Shown here piece by piece: positions 1 through 4,686 of a stretch of 7,322 nt of DNA. The notes below the pieces were generated by a model that did not search any database, had not been told where the DNA came from, and was given only the letters and a program-made list of their open reading frames with translations. The DNA is from Collinsella sp. AF02-46-1. GTDB taxonomy: Bacteria > Actinomycetota > Coriobacteriia > Coriobacteriales > Coriobacteriaceae. Position 1 is the stretch's first letter; every line of letters starts with the position of its first letter. A program made the position numbers and the translations under genes. The DNA is taken from positions 1 to 7,322 of the forward strand of contig CAKXKM010000010.1 of NCBI GenBank assembly GCA_934876235.1, given 5' to 3'.

Positions 1-121
1 GGTCCGACCGGGCCGCGCGGCAAGGAGATATATTGCCAGACCGGAGGGGCGCCGGGGGCGGGAATCGCGCACTCCATATTTTGTTCACAAATGAATAGGT
101 CCCTCAGTCGCATCACTGAGG
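1..121. other. Left-edge segment with ambiguous coding content and a small hairpin
   Basis: No gene can be assigned here. The first 70 bases are very GC-rich and the rest is AT-rich, so a composition boundary lies near position 70. Two frames are open to the window edge. The plus frame starting at base 1 reads GPTGPRG (collagen-like) and ends with TAA at 178-180. A minus frame is open from 167 to the edge and has an ATG at 75-77 (reading MECAIPAPGAPP) and another at 111-113. Neither minus ATG has a convincing ribosome site. The minus frame uses commoner codons (no ATA), which slightly favours it as the start of a gene running off the edge. A perfect 7-bp stem, CCTCAGT/ACTGAGG with a 6-nt loop, lies at 102-121. 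Confidence 0.25.
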
Positions 122-289
122 CTAAAACTGAAGCATTGGCTTCTGATATTGGCGATGACCAGCTGGTTTATAGGTGTTAAGGCATCGGTCATCTCTGGAG
201 CGCCACTTTACTCCAAAAGCATCAGCTATTTGTTTCCCGTCGGTAAAAGGCAGGTTTTGTTCGCCAAGCGTTCTTATATATAGAGAAGT
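122..289 (-). pseudogene. Unidentified C-terminal protein remnant, truncated at the tRNA-flank repeat
   Basis: This minus-strand frame ends with TAG at 122-124 and encodes about 55 residues with protein-like composition, including TDGKQIADAFGVKW, CLNTYKP and HRQYQKPMLQF at the C-terminus. It has no ATG, GTG or TTG in frame. The frame stays open upstream to 352, but that part runs through the tRNA-Lys flank copy (palindrome plus terminator) and cannot be genuine coding sequence. The simplest reading is the tail of a gene whose 5' part was replaced when the repeat arrived. A 7-bp hairpin starts directly after the stop codon (102-121) and could be its old, weak terminator, although no T-run follows. 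I do not recognise the family. It could also be fortuitous open sequence. Confidence 0.4.
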
Positions 290-357
290 TCGGGTTCGAA
301 CCCGTGCACCGGCAACAAAAAAGCGACCAGCCGGAGCCGATCGCTTTCTATTCTATG
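289..357 (-). repeat. Diverged second copy of the tRNA-Lys 3' flank (copy A)
   Basis: Aligned by hand, this stretch matches the sequence immediately downstream of tRNA-Lys (1572-1641) at roughly four positions in five, with one indel. The shared elements, in the same order and at the same spacing, are TTCGGGTTCGAACCCG (289-304, identical to 1572-1587), a 5-nt variable gap, CGGCAACAAAAAAGCG (310-325, identical to 1593-1608), a hairpin with changed stem bases, and ATTCTATG (350-357, identical to 1634-1641). Homology fades at the bases corresponding to the tRNA CCA end; no tRNA body is present. The two copies are direct repeats flanking about 1.2 kb that contains the TraX-family gene. Confidence 0.8.
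317..347 (-). terminator. Intrinsic terminator in flank copy A
   Basis: Read on the minus strand, the sequence forms a 12-bp stem (AAAGCGA pairing with TCGCTTT, then five inner pairs with two G-U wobbles) closed by a TCCG tetraloop, and runs into six T residues (317-322). It is the counterpart of the tRNA-Lys terminator at 1600-1631. Here no tRNA precedes it, so it would end transcription of whatever reads leftward from the TraX-family gene and the small frame at 363-539. Confidence 0.7.
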
Positions 358-362
358 CTGGA

Positions 363-539
363 TCATCCAGAGGGCGCTTCCGAACTCATTTTCTCGCTGC
401 CATTCATGCTTTCGAGGCATCGTTCGACCTCCACAGCCTCATGTTTTGAGGATCTGCCGTGTTTATCACTGTTATTAATGAGTGTGCGGAAGTGATCCTC
501 ATACAGATACGTGCGATCCGCCAGAGAACTGAGAAGCAT
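363..539 (-). CDS. Possible small hypothetical protein or decayed gene tail (58 aa)
   Basis: A minus-strand frame is open from 626 down to TGA at 363-365. Its only in-frame start is ATG at 537-539, giving 58 residues that begin MLLSSLADRTYLYEDHF. The composition is protein-like (charged, with KHEAVEVERCLESM near the end), and the residues before the ATG (EFPEDLRDARIGNEG) look equally protein-like, which hints that this is the tail of a longer lost gene rather than an intact small one. GAGG sits about 11 nt before the ATG and is a weak ribosome site. The frame begins just after the TraX-family stop codon and ends about 16 nt before the terminator of flank copy A. I recognise no family and no membrane segment. 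It could be spurious. Confidence 0.35.
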   Translation of the reverse strand: MLLSSLADRTYLYEDHFRTLINNSDKHGRSSKHEAVEVERCLESMNGSEKMSSEAPSG

Positions 540-648
540 CTCTCTGCAGCCCTCGTTGCCTATCCTCGCATCTCTCAGGTCTTCCGGAAATTCACAAGCA
601 GTCTTAGAGTCAGTTTGTTTCCGTTTTCAGAGACTTGTTTGAGAGTTT

Positions 649-1446
649 TTAAAGACAGTTCAAAACAATAAGTGAGACACCATAAAGCAGAGCAAGATGT
701 GCCGGATAGAAAATGTAGAAGAAATATTTGAGCTTCAGCCCTCGCTTACCATTATAAAGATTGATAAGCAGCAACGAAACGACCGCGGCAGCAACATCAG
801 GATTAAATACACTAGCTGTAGCAAACTCAAATCCGCCGCCAACTATATGGCATGACGAAAGGAGCACTGCACATACTGCAGCAAAGAACATCTTGGCCTT
901 GCTGTCGTGGAATAAATAGAATGCAGCCACAAGCATAATGCCATACACACCGCCATCTAGTTTAGTGTATTCAGCTGCCAGTGCTGTCAAAACAATCAGA
1001 GCAGTTTCTGCGATGTATCTTTTCCGTTTTGAAAGACTTTGTATCTTTTCCAGAACAATCAAAAAGACCAAGGAAAGCAGGAGCTCACACATAACATTTT
1101 GTTGCCGAAGGTCAAATAGTTGTCCGGTTTGGACGAAATCGTATATGGGCTCCGCAATGATTGCGAAGACAAGCATATTTCGCAGGTACTTCTTTAAGTC
1201 ATGAGTATGCAAAAATCCCTCAACTATCAAAAAGCAAAATAAGGGAAATGCAATTCTGCCAAGAACATGAAGCATATCCGAAGCCTCGCTTAGAATCGCC
1301 CACTGTTCGTCTGATATCTGACTGTACGATGCGTGAGTCATGATTCCATTGGTCAGGACGATCCTGCTTACATGATCGAGAACCATCGAAATGGCTGCTA
1401 TTATCTTTAATGTGCTGCCGCTAATTCCGTATCTATTTGTTTTCAT
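649..1446 (-). CDS. TraX-family integral membrane protein
   Basis: The 265-residue product matches the TraX family (PF05857) in length and layout. It opens with SGSTLKIIAAISMVLDHVSR (residues 9-28), the family's N-terminal K-IA--SM--DH pattern. GRIAFPLFCFLIVEGF (63-78) follows, with hydrophobic segments near 91-106, 120-133, 147-160, 168-179, 186-203, 218-231 and 242-262, and YPAHLALLYG (247-256) near the end. F-plasmid TraX N-acetylates pilin; most chromosomal homologues have no proven substrate, so acyl transfer is inference. ATG at 1446 has AAGGA seven bases upstream. No promoter is obvious. The gene uses AGA, ATA and TTA codons and is clearly more AT-rich than the purC side, suggesting transfer. 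No other conjugation gene is visible, and it lies between the two tRNA-Lys flank copies. Confidence 0.88.
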   Translation of the reverse strand: MKTNRYGISGSTLKIIAAISMVLDHVSRIVLTNGIMTHASYSQISDEQWAILSEASDMLHVLGRIAFPLFCFLIVEGFLHTHDLKKYLRNMLVFAIIAEPIYDFVQTGQLFDLRQQNVMCELLLSLVFLIVLEKIQSLSKRKRYIAETALIVLTALAAEYTKLDGGVYGIMLVAAFYLFHDSKAKMFFAAVCAVLLSSCHIVGGGFEFATASVFNPDVAAAVVSLLLINLYNGKRGLKLKYFFYIFYPAHLALLYGVSLIVLNCL

Positions 1447-1464
1447 TTCGTATTCCTTACTTTG

Positions 1465-1483
1465 GGTGGGCCGTCAGGGGTTC
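1465..1483 (-). repeat. Exact 19-bp copy of the tRNA-Lys 3' end (att-like)
   Basis: Positions 1465-1483 are identical to 1641-1659. On the minus strand this is the 3' half of the T-loop and T-stem, the acceptor 3' strand and ACC, lacking only the final A of CCA. It lies 18 nt before the TraX-family start codon. Short perfect copies of a tRNA 3' end are the usual footprint of site-specific integration into tRNA genes, so an old attachment site is a reasonable inference, but no integrase is visible. Confidence 0.7.
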
Positions 1484-1484
1484 A

Positions 1485-1587
1485 GCCTGCTCCGCAGGCG
1501 GCCGCTGCGGCGCTTCGCGCCTTGCGCGCTGCGCTGGCAAACGCTCACGCGTTTACTCAGCTCCGCGCCCTTTCGGGTTCGAACCCG
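1485..1587. repeat. Array of small perfect hairpins ending in a 14-bp palindrome
   Basis: Five self-complementary units lie in line: GCCTGC-TCC-GCAGGC (1485-1499), GCCGC-T-GCGGC (1501-1511), GGCGC-TTC-GCGCC (1509-1521, sharing bases with the previous one), AAACGC-TCAC-GCGTTT (1539-1554), and CGGGTTCGAACCCG (1574-1587). The block is GC-rich and contrasts with the AT-rich gene to its left. It is framed by the direct repeat GGGTTC (1478-1483 and 1575-1580), so removing 1484-1580 would restore a continuous GGGTTCGAACCC. It resembles a dispersed palindromic repeat rather than a gene. Confidence 0.6.
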
Positions 1588-1641
1588 CGTCGCGGCAACA
1601 AAAAAGCGGCCGGCATCCGCCAGTCGCTTTTCCATTCTATG
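1572..1641 (-). repeat. tRNA-Lys 3' flank (copy B) shared with 289-357
   Basis: This is the flank that adjoins the intact tRNA. In minus-strand order it holds CATAGAAT, the tRNA terminator, TTTTTTGTTGCCG and the palindrome CGGGTTCGAACCCG. The same units in the same order make up the diverged copy at 289-357. Confidence 0.8.
1600..1631 (-). terminator. Intrinsic terminator of tRNA-Lys
   Basis: On the minus strand AAAAGCG and CTGGC pair with GCCGG and CGCTTTT around a GGAT loop; there is one C-A mismatch and one G-U pair. Six T residues (1600-1605) complete the signal. It begins eight bases after the tRNA CCA end. The opposite strand gives a similar stem but only four T residues after it, so it may work weakly in both directions. 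Confidence 0.8.
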
Positions 1642-1715
1642 GTGGGCCGTCAGGGGTTCGAACCCTGGACCTTGGGATTAAAAGTCCCCTGCTCTGCCAG
1701 CTGAGCTAACGGCCC
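1640..1715 (-). tRNA. tRNA-Lys (anticodon TTT)
   Basis: The 76-nt minus-strand sequence folds as a complete tRNA. The acceptor pairs GGGCCGT with ACGGCCC, the D stem pairs GCTC with GAGC, the anticodon loop is CTTTTAA with anticodon TTT at 1680-1682, and the T-arm is CAGGG-TTCGAAC-CCCTG. Discriminator A and an encoded CCA end the gene at 1640. Lysine identity follows from UUU. One detail is unusual: the outer anticodon-stem position is G27-A43, leaving four Watson-Crick pairs there. A promoter lies just upstream and a terminator just downstream, so it can be its own transcription unit, although read-through from the aminopeptidase gene is possible. Confidence 0.97.
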
Positions 1716-1724
1716 GCGGGTGGC

Positions 1725-1753
1725 ATTGTACCACGGTCTGGGACTATTCCCAA
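1725..1753 (-). promoter_or_regulatory. Sigma-70-type promoter of tRNA-Lys, overlapping the upstream stop codon
   Basis: The minus strand shows TTGGGA (1748-1753), a 17-nt spacer, then TACAAT (1725-1730, five of six matches to TATAAT). The -10 box ends nine bases before the mature tRNA 5' end, right for a short 5' leader. The -35 box lies in the last codons of the aminopeptidase gene and the spacer contains its TAG. Confidence 0.65.
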
Positions 1754-3024
1754 CTCCATTGGCCGTTCTGGAAAATCACAACTTCACGTCCATCAGGCGT
1801 AATGCCCGTAATATCGATGTCGTCCGTGCCAATCATAAAATCGACGTGCGTGCTCGAGACGTTAACGCCATGCTCCAGGAGTTCTTCCTTGGACATGTCA
1901 TACCCACCCTCGATGCATTCGGGGAAACCGACACCTAGCGCGAGATGGCAGCTAGCGTTCTCGTCATAGAGCGTATCGTAGAACAGTACGCCACTTTCGC
2001 GGATCGGAGTGTTCTTGGAAATGAGCGCGGCCTCACCCAGATGAGCGGCACCTTCATCGGTGTCAATAATGCTCGCAAGCGTCGCCTTGCCCACACGGGC
2101 GTCGTAATCCACCACGCGACCGTTCTCGAACTTAATCCAAAAATCGTCAACCTTGTTACCGTGGTGAATGAGCGGCATAGCCGAATACACGATACCGTCG
2201 GCACGCATACGATCAGGCGAGGTGAAGACCTCCTCGGTGGGGATGTTGGGGAAGAAGGGATGTCCATCGGGCGTCTTACCCTTGCCGCCGGCCCACTCGT
2301 GACCCTTCGTCATGCCAATCGTCAGATCGGTTCCATTTGCCGCGGTGTAATGCAGCCGGTCAAAACGATTGTCGTTCAGGAAGCGCAAGTTCTTTTCGAA
2401 CGCCGCGTCATGAAGCTCCCAGTCGCTCTCCGGGTCCTGGCCATCGGCGCGAGCGGTGTGCAGAATCGCATTCCACAGCTTATAGATTGCAACCTCATCG
2501 GCGTCTCCCGGGAACACCTCGCGCGCCCAAGCCACGACCGGAGCGCCGGCGATGCACCACGGATTGATGTTGTAATCCAGTCCACGGCGGAAAACTTTGC
2601 ACTGCGTATTCCTCGCCTTGGATGCCGCAGCCGGCTTGGCTGGATCGATGCCCTTGAGGGCTGCAGGATCGGCACCCTCGATAAAGATAAAGCAGGCACC
2701 ATCCTGGGCCAGTGAATCAAGCTGCAGGCGCTTCCACTCGGGCGTCTGCTCAAAATAGCTTTTCTCGACATGCTCGTACGTGAGCCTCGTCACGGCGTCA
2801 TCGGCCCAAATAACCGTCACGTGACCGGCACCGGAGGCATAGGCCTCCGCGACCACCACGCGCGCAAACGGCGCGCACTCGACCGGAGACTGAACGACAA
2901 CCTCCTGACCGGGCTTGACGTTTACGCCCTTGCGGACAACCAGGCGCGCATAGTTTTTAATCTTGGGCTCTAGGGCCTTCATGCCCTCCAGAGCCTCTTC
3001 GACCGTCAGGGCAGCTCGAATCAT
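1744..3024 (-). CDS. M29-family metallo-aminopeptidase (AmpS/PepS-like)
   Basis: The 426-residue product fits the M29 family of cytosolic two-metal aminopeptidases, which are usually about 410 residues. They remove N-terminal amino acids from peptides for protein turnover or peptide use. Residues at the places expected for metal binding and catalysis are E264 and E265 in NIPTEEVF, E331 in GEAAL, H360 in ASCHLALG, H393 and D395 in THVDFMIG. The N-terminal half includes GQEVVVQSPVE (39-49) and the GADP loop. There is no signal peptide. I chose ATG at 3024 because GGAG lies six bases upstream; ATG at 3036 has no ribosome site and would add MEWH. TATAGA at 3040-3045 is a possible -10 element with a poor -35. 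Specificity cannot be read from the sequence. The gene follows a terminator and precedes tRNA-Lys. Confidence 0.93.
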   Translation of the reverse strand: MIRAALTVEEALEGMKALEPKIKNYARLVVRKGVNVKPGQEVVVQSPVECAPFARVVVAEAYASGAGHVTVIWADDAVTRLTYEHVEKSYFEQTPEWKRLQLDSLAQDGACFIFIEGADPAALKGIDPAKPAAASKARNTQCKVFRRGLDYNINPWCIAGAPVVAWAREVFPGDADEVAIYKLWNAILHTARADGQDPESDWELHDAAFEKNLRFLNDNRFDRLHYTAANGTDLTIGMTKGHEWAGGKGKTPDGHPFFPNIPTEEVFTSPDRMRADGIVYSAMPLIHHGNKVDDFWIKFENGRVVDYDARVGKATLASIIDTDEGAAHLGEAALISKNTPIRESGVLFYDTLYDENASCHLALGVGFPECIEGGYDMSKEELLEHGVNVSSTHVDFMIGTDDIDITGITPDGREVVIFQNGQWSWE

Positions 3025-3052
3025 GTGCCACTCCATCTATCTATAGAACAGT

Positions 3053-3083
3053 AAAAAGGCGCGCCGCAAAAACGACGCGCCTT
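3053..3083 (-). terminator. Intrinsic terminator closing the purC block
   Basis: Read on the minus strand, AAGGCGCG (3076-3083) pairs perfectly with CGCGCCTT (3056-3063) across a 12-nt loop in which CG/CG can also pair, and a run of five T residues follows (3053-3057). It lies 30 nt after the stop codon of the small membrane protein gene and separates that transcript from the aminopeptidase gene. Confidence 0.85.
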
Positions 3084-3113
3084 ATATCTTAGCGATAAGT
3101 ATGCATGCAAACG

Positions 3114-3689
3114 CTACTTCTTCTTGGAGTCCTTCTTGTCCTCCTCGGCAGCCGAGCGCTCGATAAGGGCGTTGAGCTTGTTCTCGGACATGCCCTCGGC
3201 CTGCGTGCGGTACATGTTGCGCAGGGGACGAATACGAACGAAGTCGTAGATGAAGTCACCCAAAATGACGACGTAGGACAAAACAATGCCGACCATCTGG
3301 ACAGGGCTGGACACCATGCCAGCGGGAGCGAAGTACAGCGAAGCCCAAATGGCCACGACGAGCACCATGCCGATAGTGAGCACGGCCCACCAGATGCGGC
3401 GGCGCTTGGTGTAGTCCTCATCCTGCTTGAGAAGGATATTCGACACCGTGTAGATGCGATCCTCCTTGGCGCGCTGCTTAGCCTTGCGGGCGCGCTTCTC
3501 CTCTTTAGAGAGGCCCTCGAGATTCTCGCCCTTCTCGAGCTCTTTGCGGCGTGCCTTAGACGAAGCCGGCACGACGCGGACAGAGCTCGCTGCCTGACGG
3601 GCGGGCTTGGCGGATGCAGCGGACTTGCGCGCAACCCCGGTAACCTCGTGGGATTGCGTGCGCTTGTTCGTGGCGCTACGGGTACTCAC
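3114..3689 (-). CDS. Basic membrane protein of unknown function with two transmembrane helices
   Basis: The 191-residue product has a long, basic, probably disordered N-terminal part rich in A, S, K and R (1-75). This includes a lysine/arginine-dense stretch KEEKRARKAKQRAKEDR (62-78) that may be helical. Two transmembrane helices follow, near 99-121 (WWAVLTIGMVLVVAIW core) and 129-151 (VGIVLSYVVILGDF core). A short segment ends in EEDKKDSKKK. Both termini are predicted cytoplasmic by the positive-inside rule. GTG at 3687-3689 is chosen because GAAGGAG lies nine bases upstream, inside purC. The purC TAA directly abuts this GTG, which suggests translational coupling, and a terminator follows. 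I recognise no family; a purine-related role is not supported beyond position. Confidence 0.85.
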   Translation of the reverse strand: MSTRSATNKRTQSHEVTGVARKSAASAKPARQAASSVRVVPASSKARRKELEKGENLEGLSKEEKRARKAKQRAKEDRIYTVSNILLKQDEDYTKRRRIWWAVLTIGMVLVVAIWASLYFAPAGMVSSPVQMVGIVLSYVVILGDFIYDFVRIRPLRNMYRTQAEGMSENKLNALIERSAAEEDKKDSKKK

Positions 3690-4577
3690 TTATGCGTTCT
3701 CCTTCATGCTTGTGAACTGGGAGCCCGTGATGATCTGGAAGGCCTCGCGATAGCGCTCGGACGTGCCATCGATGACCTCGGCGGGCAGGTGCGGGGTCTC
3801 CCCCGTCATATCCCAGTTGGCTTTGAGCCAATTGCGGACGAATTGCTTGTCGTAGCTGGGCTGAATCTTGCCCTCCTCGTAGCTGGCGGCAGGCCAGAAA
3901 CGGCTGGAGTCGGGCGTGAGGCACTCGTCGATCAGCGTAACCTTGCCATCGATGACACCGAACTCGAACTTGGTGTCGGCAATGATGATGCCACGGGTCG
4001 CTGCATACTCGGCGGCAGCCTTGTAGATCTTGAGGGAAAGGTCGCGAATCTGCGTGGCGATGTCCTCGCCCACGATCTCGCAGCAACGCTCGAACGAGAT
4101 GTTCTCGTCGTGGTCACCGATCTCGGCCTTCGTGGACGGCGTGAACAGCGGCTCGGGAAGCTTGGAAGCCTCGGTCAGGCCCTCAGGCAGCTGGATGCCG
4201 CAGACGGTGCCGTTCTCGTCGTAGGTCTTCTTGCCCGAACCGGTCAGATAACCGCGGACGATGCACTCGATAGGAATCGTCTGGGCCTTCTTAACCAGCA
4301 TGGCGCGGCCGGCGAGGTAGTCACGATACTCAGCAAACTCCTCGGGGAAATCCGCCGGGTCGATGGAAACGAGGTGGTTGGGAACGATGTCGGCAAACTT
4401 ATCAAACCAGAATGCCGAGATGCGGTTGAGCACCTCTCCCTTAAACGGAATCTCGTCGGGGAGAATAAAGTCGAACGCAGAAATGCGGTCGGTGGCGACC
4501 ATCAGCAGGTTTTCACCGGCATCGTAGATATCACGAACCTTGCCACGGGAATCCGGACGACGCTCCATCGTTGTCAC
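3690..4577 (-). CDS. purC: SAICAR synthetase (phosphoribosylaminoimidazole-succinocarboxamide synthase)
   Basis: PurC joins CAIR and L-aspartate using ATP to give SAICAR in de novo purine synthesis, in the cytosol. The 295-residue product carries the N-terminal GKVRDIYDAGENLLMVATD (residues 12-30), signature one IPIECIVRGYLTGSG (101-115), IIIADTKFEFG (197-207), signature two LIDECLTPDSSRFWP (215-229), and SYDKQFVRNWL (241-251). It is the longer, roughly 300-residue form rather than the roughly 237-residue E. coli form. GTG at 4577 is chosen because AAGGAG sits eight bases upstream; GTG at 4586 would touch that site and ATG at 4568 is too far away. No other pur gene is in the window. The gene follows a kinase gene after a 109-nt gap and is coupled to the membrane protein gene behind it. 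Confidence 0.96.
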   Translation of the reverse strand: MTTMERRPDSRGKVRDIYDAGENLLMVATDRISAFDFILPDEIPFKGEVLNRISAFWFDKFADIVPNHLVSIDPADFPEEFAEYRDYLAGRAMLVKKAQTIPIECIVRGYLTGSGKKTYDENGTVCGIQLPEGLTEASKLPEPLFTPSTKAEIGDHDENISFERCCEIVGEDIATQIRDLSLKIYKAAAEYAATRGIIIADTKFEFGVIDGKVTLIDECLTPDSSRFWPAASYEEGKIQPSYDKQFVRNWLKANWDMTGETPHLPAEVIDGTSERYREAFQIITGSQFTSMKENA

Positions 4578-4686
4578 GTGAGTCACTCCTTACCAAAATA
4601 CGACAGTAATGCGGGTTCTTTCCCGCACGTTTTCGCAAACTCGGAGCGGCAGGGACGAAACCCCTCCTTCACCGAATAGCGAAAAG
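4578..4686 (-). promoter_or_regulatory. purC leader with a hairpin
   Basis: This 109-nt gap between the kinase stop and purC contains a stem TGCGGG/CCCGCA with a 6-nt loop (4610-4627), about 33 nt before the purC start. No T-run follows, so it is a poor terminator. It has no recognisable purine riboswitch core. An AGGAGGGG sequence near 4655-4662 resembles a strong ribosome site but has no start codon at a usable distance. A purC promoter could lie here, but I see no good -35/-10 pair. Confidence 0.35.

Noticed and set aside
291..304. CGGGTTCGAACCCG as the T-arm of a plus-strand tRNA
   Set aside because: With a 7-nt T-loop only two stem pairs form, and no acceptor, D-arm or anticodon arm can be found next to it. 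The same applies at 1574-1587.
174..449. Plus-strand frame across the flank copy A
   Set aside because: It translates the palindrome and terminator (VRTRAPATKKRPAG), the familiar false protein from tRNA-flanking sequence, and has no ribosome site.
1485..1640. CRISPR-like array
   Set aside because: The hairpins differ from one another in sequence and spacing; there are no repeated units separated by unique spacers and no cas gene.
1391..1709. Three overlapping plus-strand frames across tRNA-Lys and the hairpin array
   Set aside because: They read the antisense of the tRNA (GFEPWTLGLK) and the repeats; no ribosome site and no protein-like segment.
1945..2715. Long plus-strand frame opposite the aminopeptidase gene
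   Set aside because: Antisense shadow of a gene with intact M29 motifs; no ribosome site.
4610..4627. Intrinsic terminator after the kinase gene
   Set aside because: The stem is followed on the minus strand by TTACTG, not a T-run.
3105..4679. 524-codon plus-strand frame opposite purC and the membrane protein gene
   Set aside because: It runs antisense to two genes with clear ribosome sites and, for purC, both family signatures; its composition (poly Leu, Gly, Asp, Val) is typical of an antisense shadow in high-GC DNA.
4578..4686. Purine riboswitch before purC
   Set aside because: The conserved core sequences of that riboswitch are absent and the single 6-bp stem does not give its three-way junction.
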